Below are positions 1 to 8,515 of a stretch of 64,000 bases of DNA, one piece after another. The stretch spans positions 1-64,000 of the forward strand of contig ONHS01000021.1 of NCBI GenBank assembly GCA_900317715.1, in the 5' to 3' direction. This stretch comes from an uncultured Bacteroidales bacterium (GTDB lineage Bacteria; Bacteroidota; Bacteroidia; Bacteroidales; WCHB1-69). The notes under the pieces are model-generated. The model saw only the letters and a list, made by a program, of their open reading frames with translations. It was not told the origin of the DNA and did not search any database. How positions within the stretch are numbered: the first letter of the stretch is position 1; every line of letters starts with the position of its first letter. The position numbers and the translations under genes were made by a program.

Positions 1-576
1 CGGCGGGGTGTTGGCGAAATTGCCCACAGCACCGCTGATCTTGCCGCACTCCACATCGGCGGCAGCCATCTCGAAACGTTCGATGTTGCGACGCATCTCC
101 TCGAACCACAACGCCCACTTCAGACCAAGGGCGGTGATATCGGCATGCACGCCGTGCGTACGCCCGATGCAAGGGGTGTCCTTGAACTCGTAAGCGCGTT
201 TCTTGAGGATGTCGGAGAAGCGCTGGAGGTCCTTACGCAAAATGTTGTTAGCCTGCTTGATAAGGTAACCGTTGGCGGTATCCACCACGTCGGTGGAGGT
301 CAGACCGTAGTGCACCCATTTTTTTTCATCACCGAGACTTTCGCTCACGGCGCGGGTGAAGGCCACAATGTCATGACGGGTCTCCTTCTCGATTTCGTAT
401 ATGCGTTGCACATCGAAGGTGGCCTTCGTGCGCAGTTTTTCAACGTCTTCAGCCGGAATCACGCCGAGTTTGCTCCAAGCGGCGGCGGCTTCGATTTCCA
501 CTTTCAAGTATGCGCCGAATTTATTTTCTTCAGTCCAGACGGCGCTCATCTCCGGACGCGAGTAACGTGGTATCAT
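1..576 (-). CDS. purB: adenylosuccinate lyase, N-terminal part (cut by window start)
   Basis: PurB acts twice in purine synthesis: it splits SAICAR to AICAR and adenylosuccinate to AMP, releasing fumarate each time. The visible 192 residues start [14 protein letters not shown] and contain the conserved [11 protein letters not shown] segment and the GRTHGVHA substrate-binding histidine motif of the fumarase/aspartase superfamily. The C-terminal signature loop lies outside the window, so completeness cannot be judged. The ATG at 576 sits 21 bases downstream of a clear TATTTTTG promoter element. Confidence 0.95.
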   Translation of the reverse strand, partial: MIPRYSRPEMSAVWTEENKFGAYLKVEIEAAAAWSKLGVIPAEDVEKLRTKATFDVQRIYEIEKETRHDIVAFTRAVSESLGDEKKWVHYGLTSTDVVDTANGYLIKQANNILRKDLQRFSDILKKRAYEFKDTPCIGRTHGVHADITALGLKWALWFEEMRRNIERFEMAAADVECGKISGAVGNFANTPP

Positions 577-597
577 AATCGCGAATAATTTACGCGG

Positions 598-605
598 CAA
601 AAATA
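598..605 (-). promoter_or_regulatory. purB promoter -7 element
   Basis: TATTTTTG followed by CC on the minus strand, 21 bases before the purB start, matches the Bacteroidetes TAnnTTTG -7 consensus. Confidence 0.6.
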
Positions 606-669
606 CGAAAATAATGCGGATGGCAGAATCATGATTTAAGAATGATGAATAGGCAATAACAAAAAATCG

Positions 670-677
670 TACTTTTG
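670..677 (+). promoter_or_regulatory. promoter -7 element of the symporter-xylB operon
   Basis: TACTTTTG followed by CC, 22 bases before the symporter ATG; matches TAnnTTTG. Confidence 0.6.
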
Positions 678-699
678 CCCTCTAATAAAAATTCAAACA

Positions 700-2343
700 A
701 TGAACCCTGCATTTCATACCCTAGACATTATCATCTTCGCCACGTATCTGGTGATTATCGTTGGATTAGGCATCTGGATTTCCCACCGGAAGAAGAACAA
801 AGACAAGACTGCCGAGGACTATTTCCTCGCAGGTAAGTCGCTGCCTTGGTGGACGATAGGTGCATCGCTGATTGCCGCCAACATCTCAGCGGAGCAGTTC
901 ATCGGGATGTCCGGTTCTGGATTCGCAGGCGGCTTCGCTGTGGCCTCCTACGAGTTCATGGCCGCGCTCACCCTCATCATCGTGGCGAAATATTTCATGC
1001 CAGTGTTCGTGAAACAGGGCATCTACACCATCCCCGAATTTATCGAAAAACGCTACTCCCGGCAGCTCAAAACCATCCTCGCCGTCTTCTGGCTGGGACT
1101 CTTTATCTTCGTGAACCTCACCTCCGTGCTCTTTCTCGGCGCGAAAGCCATTGACACGATTATCGGTACAGGCGACGGCTCGCTGATTATCCCCGCCATC
1201 ATCGGGCTGGGCGTGATTGCAGCACTATACTCCATTACCGGCGGTCTCTCCTCCGTGGCGTGGACCGACATTCTGCAAGTAATCCTGCTGGTGCTGGGCG
1301 GTCTGATTACCACGGTGGTGGCACTGCAAGTCATCAGTCCCGACGGCACTATCAGTCAGGGGATCCACCATCTGACGAGTGCGGCGGGTGACCGGTTGCA
1401 TCTGATTCTACCGAAAGACAACCCCGAATACCACAATATGCCCGGCATCATGATGCTCATTGGTGGTTTATGGGTCGCCAACCTCTACTATTGGGGCTTC
1501 AACCAATACATCATTCAACGCGCTTTCGCCGCCAAGTCGCTACAGGAAGCACAAAAAGGTCTGGCATTCGCCGCCTTTCTTAAACTCCTCATCCCCTTCA
1601 TCGTGGTCATCCCCGGCATGATTGCCTATGTGATGTACTCTGAAGGCAGTTTCGGTGCAGTGGAAGCACTCACCAAAGCCAACGGCGCTCTGAACAACGA
1701 CAACGCCTATCCTTGGCTCATCAGCACCTTCATCCCTGTCGGTCTTAAAGGGCTGGTACTCGCCGCGTTAGCCGCCGCCATCATCTCTTCGTTGGCCTCT
1801 ATGCTCAATTCCGCTTCCACCATCTACACCATGGACATTTACCGTCCATACATCGCCCCGAAGGTGAAAGAAAAGACGGGCAAAGATGTCAGTTTGGTGC
1901 TGGTAGGTCAAATTTCCGCCGGCGTTTTTCTCATCATCGCCTGCCTTGTTGCCCCGATGTTAGGCAGTGTGGGACAGATGTTTCAATACATCCAAGAATA
2001 CACTGGTTTGGTGAGTCCGGGCATCTTGGCTCTGTTCTTGTTGGGTTTGTTCTGGAAGAAGACCACCAACAAGGGTGCCATCACAGGTGTGGTACTCTCC
2101 ATTCCTATCGCGTTGGCACTCAAGTTCTTGCCCATCGATATGCCCTTCCTTGACCAGATGTTCTACACCTGCATCCTCACGATGGCCATCATCGTGTTGG
2201 TGAGTCTGCCGAACTGTCCTGGTGAGGATGACGTGAAAGGCATCGCGCTCACAGGCGACATGTTCCAGACGAAACGCGACTTCCATATCGCCGCTTACGC
2301 CATCCTGGTGCTCTTAGTGGTGATTTACGCAGTATTCTGGTAA
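700..2343 (+). CDS. sodium:solute symporter (SSS/SGLT family), probable sugar transporter
   Basis: A 547-residue inner-membrane protein with about 13-14 hydrophobic helices. It has the SSS family look: an early helix followed by a conserved loop (AEDYFLAGKSLPWW, about residues 38-51) and the segment ANISAEQFIGMSGSGF where SGLT-like proteins bind sodium and substrate. It would bring in a sugar together with sodium ions. Xylulokinase begins 35 bases after its stop, so the pair is probably one operon and xylose or another pentose is the likely substrate. That substrate is inferred from context only. Confidence 0.85.
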   Translation: MNPAFHTLDIIIFATYLVIIVGLGIWISHRKKNKDKTAEDYFLAGKSLPWWTIGASLIAANISAEQFIGMSGSGFAGGFAVASYEFMAALTLIIVAKYFMPVFVKQGIYTIPEFIEKRYSRQLKTILAVFWLGLFIFVNLTSVLFLGAKAIDTIIGTGDGSLIIPAIIGLGVIAALYSITGGLSSVAWTDILQVILLVLGGLITTVVALQVISPDGTISQGIHHLTSAAGDRLHLILPKDNPEYHNMPGIMMLIGGLWVANLYYWGFNQYIIQRAFAAKSLQEAQKGLAFAAFLKLLIPFIVVIPGMIAYVMYSEGSFGAVEALTKANGALNNDNAYPWLISTFIPVGLKGLVLAALAAAIISSLASMLNSASTIYTMDIYRPYIAPKVKEKTGKDVSLVLVGQISAGVFLIIACLVAPMLGSVGQMFQYIQEYTGLVSPGILALFLLGLFWKKTTNKGAITGVVLSIPIALALKFLPIDMPFLDQMFYTCILTMAIIVLVSLPNCPGEDDVKGIALTGDMFQTKRDFHIAAYAILVLLVVIYAVFW

Positions 2344-2378
2344 AAATTTTCTTCTAAGACATTGAAAATAATAGATTT

Positions 2379-3866
2379 ATGGCATATTTCTTAGGTATAG
2401 ATTTAGGAAGTTCTTCCGTAAAAGTCACCCTTTTTAATGGAGAAAACGGTCAGGTGATGTCTTCCAGCCACGCCCCGCAAACGGAAGCCCCCATCCAGTC
2501 ACCTCAACCGGGCTGGGCAGAGCAAAATCCCGATGATTGGTGGGCGTATCTGAAAACAGCTTTGCATCAAGTGCTAAGCACTTCCCATATTGATTCCGAA
2601 GAAATCAAGGCCATCGGCATCACCTATCAGATGCACGGTTTAGTGTTGGTTGACAAAGACTTACAAGTACTTCGTCCCGCGATTATCTGGTGCGACAGCC
2701 GCGCTATACCCTACGGAAACAAAGCCTTTGACGCGCTCGGCCACGAATATTGCCTCCAACATCTCCTCAACTCCCCTGGCAATTTCACCGCCGCGAAGTT
2801 GGCATGGGTGAAAGAAAACGAACCCGAAATTTTTGAACATATATATAAATATATGTTACCCGGCGACTATATCGCCATGCGCATGACTGGTGAAGTCAAA
2901 ACCACCATCTCCGGACTTTCGGAAGGAATGTTTTGGGATTATGCAAACAACTGTATATCAAACGATTTAATGTCCCTTTTCGGGTTCTCAAAAGAGCTAG
3001 CTGCAGACCTTGTCCCTACCTTTGGTGAACAAGGTCGATTAACGGCCTCTGTTGCCAATGAATTGGGCTTGAAAGCGGGCACCCTCGTCTGTTATCGTGC
3101 GGGCGACCAACCCAATAACGCATTCTCCCTCAATGTGTTGAACCCTGGGGAAATCGCCGCAACGGCAGGTACTTCCGGGGTGGTCTATGGCATCAGCGAC
3201 CAGATTCAGTCGGATTCCAAATCGCGCATCAACATGTTCGCGCACGTGAACCACACGGCCGCGCAACCGCGCATCGGCGTGATGCACTGCACCAACGGTG
3301 TGGGCATCCAAAACGCATGGATGAAACGACTCGTCGCCCCCGACAAAAGCTACGACCAGTTCAACGAGATGGCTGCTAACGTCCCGGTCGGCTCCGAAGG
3401 GGTCACCATTCTGCCCTTCGGCAATGGCGCAGAACGTATCTTGGAAAACCGTATCCTCGATGCTTCTATCCACGGCATCAACTTCAACCATCACAATGCC
3501 AACACCTTGGCACGTGCCACGCAGGAAGGCGTTGCCTTCTCTTTCTGCTACGGGATGTCTATCATGCAATCGGTGGCCATGGAGGTGAAAGTGATCCGCG
3601 CGGGCATGGCCAACATGTTCCTTAGCCCCGTATTCCGCACTACCCTAGCCTCCGTAACAAACGCAGTGATTGAACTTTACAATACAGACGGCTCGATAGG
3701 CGCTGCTGTGGGTGCCGCCCTGGGAAGCGGATTCTACAAAACTCCACAAGAAGCTTTTGGCTTCCTCCGCAAAATAGAAGTGGTGGAACCGGATCGGAAC
3801 CACCACAACCAATATCTTGAAGCATATCGCCGTTGGGTCGAAACCCTGCAGCGAACACTCTCATAA
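2379..3866 (+). CDS. xylB: FGGY-family carbohydrate kinase, probable xylulokinase
   Basis: Phosphorylates D-xylulose to xylulose 5-phosphate with ATP, feeding the pentose phosphate pathway. The 495 residues begin with the FGGY phosphate-1 motif GIDLGSSSVKV. They carry the QMHGLV segment typical of xylulokinases, the catalytic aspartate region RAGDQPNNAF, and the ATP-binding stretch TAGTSGVVYG. It follows the sodium symporter closely on the same strand. No xylose isomerase is adjacent or anywhere in the window. Its stop lies 5 bases from the convergent ftsZ stop, with no visible hairpin between. Confidence 0.88.
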   Translation: MAYFLGIDLGSSSVKVTLFNGENGQVMSSSHAPQTEAPIQSPQPGWAEQNPDDWWAYLKTALHQVLSTSHIDSEEIKAIGITYQMHGLVLVDKDLQVLRPAIIWCDSRAIPYGNKAFDALGHEYCLQHLLNSPGNFTAAKLAWVKENEPEIFEHIYKYMLPGDYIAMRMTGEVKTTISGLSEGMFWDYANNCISNDLMSLFGFSKELAADLVPTFGEQGRLTASVANELGLKAGTLVCYRAGDQPNNAFSLNVLNPGEIAATAGTSGVVYGISDQIQSDSKSRINMFAHVNHTAAQPRIGVMHCTNGVGIQNAWMKRLVAPDKSYDQFNEMAANVPVGSEGVTILPFGNGAERILENRILDASIHGINFNHHNANTLARATQEGVAFSFCYGMSIMQSVAMEVKVIRAGMANMFLSPVFRTTLASVTNAVIELYNTDGSIGAAVGAALGSGFYKTPQEAFGFLRKIEVVEPDRNHHNQYLEAYRRWVETLQRTLS

Positions 3867-3871
3867 ACTTT

Positions 3872-5308
3872 TTAGTCAGCTAAACCATGAAAGATGTCTT
3901 TCACATCATCATGTAACTCGAAATAGACCTCATTGTTGGCCTCTTCCACCTTGGTTTGCGTCATGCTCTGTGAAGCAAAAATGTCGCTACGTTTGATGGC
4001 AGGCGTATTCACCATATTGATGAAAATATCATCACTATTATAGTCATCATTAGGTTGAGTTGCATTGATGGGGAACGGACTATCGCTGCCGAAATTGGAA
4101 CGATTATCAACGGGCAAAGTGAAGGGTTCCGATTCAAAGGGAGAGGGAATCGGCTCTTCCGTCTTGTTCTGCATGACAATTACAGGCTCTTCTTCCATAA
4201 CGGGTTGTTCAACTTGAGCCTTAGGTTCTTCTATGGGAGTCTTCACTTGAATATCCTCACCAATGTTAGGGGCTTCATCAATCGGAGTGTTGATGATTTG
4301 TTCTTTACCCGTGGAATCGATGATGATCTCTTCTTCCGCAGAAGTGTCGAAGTTGGTGACCACGAGGGAGAGTTTGAGTTTGTCGCCAAGAGACTCGTCC
4401 AAACCATGACCCCAAATGAGGTGCACATTCTCGGATTGCATCTCGTCGAAACGGTCTTGGAGGACTTCCAGCTCGCCCATGGTGATTTTCTTGGTAGAAC
4501 CGTAAGTGACAAAGAAGAGGAGGTTTCTGGCATTGCTGATATCTGCATTCTCCAACAGCGGGCAGTTCAACACCTCGTCGAGCACCTGCTCAACACGGTT
4601 TTCGCCCTCTGCAGTGGCAATACCGAGCATAGCCTTGCCGCTGTCCTGCATGATGGTTTTCACATCGTTGAAATCGACATTCTGACCGTAGGTAACCGTG
4701 ATGATCTCCGCAATACATTTCACCGCGTTTTTGAGAACATCATCCACCTGTGCGTAAGCCTCGTCGATGGCCAACGTGTTGTAATACTTCATCAGGTTTT
4801 GGTTGTTGACAATAATCAGAGAGTCAACGTATTTATTCATCTCTTCGATACCGGTTTTAGCGGCAGCGAGTCTGCGTTTTCCTTCGAATTTGAAAGGTTC
4901 GGTAACCACACCGACCGTAAGGATGCCCATCTCCTTGGCCACCTTAGCCACCACAGGAGACGCGCCGGTACCCGTGCCCTTGCCCATACCTGCCGCGATG
5001 AAAAGCATCTTGGTGTTCTCGCCGATAAACTTTCTGATTTCATCTTCTTTCTTAGAGGCATACTCATGTGCCACATCAGGATTGGCACCTGCGCCTAAAC
5101 CGTTGCCTAACAGCAACTTTTCTTGAATCTTACAAGCATCAAGGTGACATTTGTCCGTGTTGCAGACCAGATAATCAACACCTTGGATGCCTTCTGCGTA
5201 CATGTGTTGCACAGCATTGCTGCCGCCGCCACCCACGCCAATCACTTTAATGTCGGAGGTGTTTTCTTTAGCACTATAATCCGGCGTAAAATTAATCGCT
5301 TCAGTCAT
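3872..5308 (-). CDS. ftsZ: cell division GTPase FtsZ with a variant glycine loop
   Basis: FtsZ polymerises with GTP into the division ring. The 478 residues show the N-terminal nucleotide loop GVGGGGSNAV (about 24-33) and the T7 catalytic loop NVDFNDVKT (about 210-218). The tubulin/FtsZ signature reads GMGKGTGTG at about 107-115, so Lys110 replaces a normally invariant glycine. A long acidic Pro/Glu-rich linker follows the GTPase core. A TPAIKRSDIF stretch resembling the membrane-anchor-binding tail is followed by about 35 further residues. It lies 69 bases after ftsA; that gap holds a repeat tract and no obvious promoter, so it is probably read through from ftsA. Confidence 0.95.
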   Translation of the reverse strand: MTEAINFTPDYSAKENTSDIKVIGVGGGGSNAVQHMYAEGIQGVDYLVCNTDKCHLDACKIQEKLLLGNGLGAGANPDVAHEYASKKEDEIRKFIGENTKMLFIAAGMGKGTGTGASPVVAKVAKEMGILTVGVVTEPFKFEGKRRLAAAKTGIEEMNKYVDSLIIVNNQNLMKYYNTLAIDEAYAQVDDVLKNAVKCIAEIITVTYGQNVDFNDVKTIMQDSGKAMLGIATAEGENRVEQVLDEVLNCPLLENADISNARNLLFFVTYGSTKKITMGELEVLQDRFDEMQSENVHLIWGHGLDESLGDKLKLSLVVTNFDTSAEEEIIIDSTGKEQIINTPIDEAPNIGEDIQVKTPIEEPKAQVEQPVMEEEPVIVMQNKTEEPIPSPFESEPFTLPVDNRSNFGSDSPFPINATQPNDDYNSDDIFINMVNTPAIKRSDIFASQSMTQTKVEEANNEVYFELHDDVKDIFHGLAD

Positions 5309-5330
5309 ATCTTTTTTATTGTTACTTACA

Positions 5331-5382
5331 GGGTTAATGGTTGAATGGTTAATGGTTTAAGGTTTATAGTTTAGAGGTTAGG
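5331..5382. repeat. TTAATGG/TTTAAGG-type low-complexity tract at the ftsA stop
   Basis: Tandem short words (TTAATGG, TTTAAGG, TTTAGAGG and variants) fill the ftsA-ftsZ gap, and the ftsA stop codon (5378-5380) lies inside the tract. The same kind of tract recurs at 32570-32622 and, in the other orientation, at 55488-55549. It sits inside an apparent operon, which argues against a strong terminator role here. Confidence 0.75.
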
Positions 5383-6763
5383 AGATTTGCTCGAACAATT
5401 TGATGATGGTGTTCTTGAAATTGTCGAGAATCTTGCCTCTGGGCTCCTTCTCTTCAGAAGTCTGGTTGTTGTTATTCCGACGAGAGTTCTCATTCTCAGT
5501 CATAGAACGTTCCTGAACATGCTCTTCATTCAGCGTAAGGTTTTTCGTCTCTTCCTCGATACCATATTTGAGCAAACCGAGCGCGGTGGAGAACTGAGGC
5601 TGCTTCAACTCGTTGGAGAGGGAGTCGGAGAAACCGATGCCCGGAAGACCGACGCGGGCGTTGAGACCCAAGTCGTATTGGCACAGTTCCACGAGGTGGC
5701 GCAACTTGGCACCGCCGCCGGTAAGTACCAGTCCAGCACCGTTTTGGAGCATCTTCATGCATCCGGAGTTCTCAAGTTCCTTTTTCACATAGCCCAGAAT
5801 GTCGTTATGCACGCGACTGTAGATGATCTTCGCCAGCTGCTCGTCCGTGATTTTCAACGGCGTCTGCTGATGGGGACGCAGAATCGTGCTCACGCGGTTG
5901 GGATTGCTCTTGGAAGGAATACAGCTACCGTGGTTAATCTTGAGTTCCTCGGCAGTATCCTCCGGAATGTTGCAAACGTTGGCAATATCCTTCGTGATGA
6001 CGGAACCTGCGAAAGGAATCACCTTGCAGAATTTGGGATGTCCGTTCTGGAAAATCACCATGTCCGTGGTGCCACCGCCGATGTCAATCAAAGCGACACC
6101 GCGTTGTTTCTCATCCTCTGTGAGACAGGAGAGTCCAGACGCGATAGGTTCAAGAATAAGTTCTTCTGCGGAGATATTCACATTGGAAATGCAAGTGTGT
6201 ATTTTCTTGATTTCCTGATAATTGCCAGTAATCACCTGATAATAGCCCGTGATTTTGGAACCCAACTCACCCACGGGATCCTGAGACTCATGGCAGGTGC
6301 CGTCGGCGGAGTCCTCAATCACATATTTCTGCGGGATAATCGTGATGATTTCCTGATCCGGCGGAAGGGCTATGTTGTTGACATCCTGACGCATTTCGTC
6401 AAGTTCCTCCTGGCAAATCAGAGAGTTATGGTCTGAGCGCAGGATGTAGTGCTTGCAGTTGAGGGTGCGGATGTGACGCGCCGCAATACCGGCATAGACG
6501 CTCTGGATGCTATCCAAATGCGCATGGCTGGAAGCCACCTGCAGGGAGGTCTTGATGCTCTCCTGCGCCTTCAGAAGGTTTTGGATGAGGCCGAATTCCA
6601 CTCCTTTGGAAACGGATTTCCCGTGACCGAGGATTTCAATCTTGCCTCTGTTGTTCAGGTAGCCGATGATAGTGGCCACTTTGGTGGTTCCGATATCGAG
6701 TCCGACAATGATGTCGCTCGCCATGTTATTGGGTTCGAAATTGGATGAGTAGCTTTTCTCCAT
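5378..6763 (-). CDS. ftsA: cell division actin-like protein FtsA
   Basis: FtsA is the actin-fold ATPase that tethers FtsZ filaments to the membrane and recruits later division proteins. The 461 residues show the actin-type phosphate-1 motif GLDIGTTKVA near the N terminus, the phosphate-2 motif LIDIGGGTTD, and the adenosine-binding LTGGGAKL. A hydrophilic linker leads to the C-terminal amphipathic helix KILDNFKNTIIKLFEQIS that would anchor it to the membrane. It starts 10 bases after ftsQ and precedes ftsZ, the usual order. A second in-frame methionine at residue 14 could also serve as start. Confidence 0.95.
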   Translation of the reverse strand: MEKSYSSNFEPNNMASDIIVGLDIGTTKVATIIGYLNNRGKIEILGHGKSVSKGVEFGLIQNLLKAQESIKTSLQVASSHAHLDSIQSVYAGIAARHIRTLNCKHYILRSDHNSLICQEELDEMRQDVNNIALPPDQEIITIIPQKYVIEDSADGTCHESQDPVGELGSKITGYYQVITGNYQEIKKIHTCISNVNISAEELILEPIASGLSCLTEDEKQRGVALIDIGGGTTDMVIFQNGHPKFCKVIPFAGSVITKDIANVCNIPEDTAEELKINHGSCIPSKSNPNRVSTILRPHQQTPLKITDEQLAKIIYSRVHNDILGYVKKELENSGCMKMLQNGAGLVLTGGGAKLRHLVELCQYDLGLNARVGLPGIGFSDSLSNELKQPQFSTALGLLKYGIEEETKNLTLNEEHVQERSMTENENSRRNNNNQTSEEKEPRGKILDNFKNTIIKLFEQIS

Positions 6764-6773
6764 AAGCGCAGGT

Positions 6774-7526
6774 TTATTTTCTTGTTGCTATTATTCTATT
6801 CTTGAACCGGGCGTCCAACTGGACGTAGGTGTTATATCCTTTATGCGAAAGTCCGTTCTCGTAAACGGTCTTCAAATTTTTCAACTTTTCGTCGGCATTG
6901 TCTATCGAGCCGAAAAGAATGGTCTGGCCGCCCACCGTCGTACTCAACTCCATGTCATTCTGACTGTTGAAGTAGATCTGAGGGAATTGGGCGCGGTAAA
7001 AGTCATTCGCATTGATCTTTTGGGTCAACGCCAATGCGTTCTGGAGCTTCTTAGGCGCTTTCTTGCCCACCGTGTAGCCTTCGGGGATGTTGCCGTTGAC
7101 CACCATGAGGTAATCCTTCATCTTGGAGGTGAAAGGCACCACACCCCCCTGATCATCCACCAGATAGTGATCGCCATTGGGCGTAAACACGTGCATCACA
7201 ATGTGTTTCAGCGTATAATCAATCACCAGTTTCTTGCCTGCAAAATGGACGAAGTTGACCGATTCGATGAACGGATTGGCATTGAGCAGACTGTTGATAT
7301 CCCCAAGATCAATCTCCTTCACCTCTTTGCCCACCACTTCCAACCTTGCCTCCTTCAGCAATTGTTCAATGTCCGAGGGTGTCAAAATCACACTCTCGTT
7401 TTGGGTATGCGCCACCGCAGAAACACGTTCACAGCGTTGCTTCGGCATCCGTACAAATGCCAAAACAAGCACCACTAACAACGTGACGCTCAGCAAAATA
7501 CGGACTATCGGTTTGGCATATTTCAT
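6774..7526 (-). CDS. ftsQ: cell division protein FtsQ/DivIB
   Basis: FtsQ is a single-pass membrane protein with a large periplasmic part that links the early and late divisome. It is about 250 residues from ATG 7526, with a short basic N terminus, one membrane helix (RILLSVTLLVVLVLAF) and then a POTRA-like region (LTPSDIEQLLKEARLEVVG). I chose ATG 7526 over an in-frame GTG at 7538 because it gives the usual short cytoplasmic tail. Immediately upstream of ftsA, as expected; the usual upstream neighbour murC is absent. Confidence 0.85.
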   Translation of the reverse strand: MKYAKPIVRILLSVTLLVVLVLAFVRMPKQRCERVSAVAHTQNESVILTPSDIEQLLKEARLEVVGKEVKEIDLGDINSLLNANPFIESVNFVHFAGKKLVIDYTLKHIVMHVFTPNGDHYLVDDQGGVVPFTSKMKDYLMVVNGNIPEGYTVGKKAPKKLQNALALTQKINANDFYRAQFPQIYFNSQNDMELSTTVGGQTILFGSIDNADEKLKNLKTVYENGLSHKGYNTYVQLDARFKNRIIATRK

Positions 7527-7648
7527 ACAAACTTGCACAATTACTTTTAATCTGACAAAATTAATAATAATACACCTTTTAATTTTGTCTTTTCACAAAA
7601 AAAATAAACACAAAAATGTTGAAATAATACCTCCCGGAAGAGACGCTT

Positions 7649-8515
7649 TTAGTCGTTTCTTTTATCCAATCCCCACAGCAATTTTTCCCTGATGGTGGAG
7701 TAAAAATGGGTGTTGTCGAAAAGGACGGTTTTGATGGTGAATTGCTCCTTGGTGATGAACAATTTGACGTTGTCGTTGAGGATGACACGTTGGGTATCCA
7801 CACACAGCGAATACCGGCCGCCACGACCGTCAACGGCGATTTCCATGGTTTGCGTGGCGGGGATCACGAGCGGTCGCACACTCAACGAATGCGATGCAAT
7901 CGGTGTGAGCACCACCACGTCGGTCTGCGGGTGCAAAATCGGACCGCCGCAACTCATCGAATAAGCCGTGGACCCTGTCGGGGTGGCCACGATCAACCCG
8001 TCGGCCCAATATGTGTTAATATGCTGATTACCAGCCGATACCGATACCGCGTTGATCGAATCGTTATCGGTGGCGCGAACCGTCACATCGTTGACCACGA
8101 AGTGCGTGTTCAATGGCAACGGCTCGCTGCCCTCAATGTGGAGCAGCGAGCGCGATTCCAAAGTATATTTTTTCTCTTGAAGCATACGGATGCATGCCTC
8201 GAAATTGTCTTTCTTGATGGCTGACAAAAAGCCGATGCGCCCAGTGTTGATGCCGACCAAAGGGATATTCAGGTCTCCAATGAGATTGGCGGCGTCGATA
8301 AACGAACCGTCGCCGCCAATGGAAACCATAAAATCCACTGTCCCAATCTGTTGCAGATCTTGATAAGATTCAAATCTCATCAAAGAACCATCTTCACAAG
8401 TGATGTTCTTGTGCAAGACCACCTTCCCGTCGTGGGACAGGATATAGGAAATCACCGCGTCAATGAGTGGCTGCGGTCCCGTGTAAGATCGGCTGTAGAG
8501 CGCGAAAGTGAGCAT
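7649..8515 (-). CDS. nadK: NAD kinase
   Basis: Makes NADP from NAD and ATP in the cytoplasm. The 288 residues contain the family's GGDG motif (about 67-70, SIGGDGSFIDAANL), the NDVTV segment and the substrate loop STAYSMSCGGP. Its ATG shares one base with the stop codon of the upstream butyrate kinase (overlap at 8515), so the two are probably translationally coupled. About 120 bases separate it from ftsQ. Confidence 0.95.
   Translation of the reverse strand: MLTFALYSRSYTGPQPLIDAVISYILSHDGKVVLHKNITCEDGSLMRFESYQDLQQIGTVDFMVSIGGDGSFIDAANLIGDLNIPLVGINTGRIGFLSAIKKDNFEACIRMLQEKKYTLESRSLLHIEGSEPLPLNTHFVVNDVTVRATDNDSINAVSVSAGNQHINTYWADGLIVATPTGSTAYSMSCGGPILHPQTDVVVLTPIASHSLSVRPLVIPATQTMEIAVDGRGGRYSLCVDTQRVILNDNVKLFITKEQFTIKTVLFDNTHFYSTIREKLLWGLDKRND

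Noticed and set aside
4055-5098. Long plus-strand open frame of 347 codons
   Set aside because: Lies fully opposite ftsZ and has no recognisable protein features; a shadow of the real gene.
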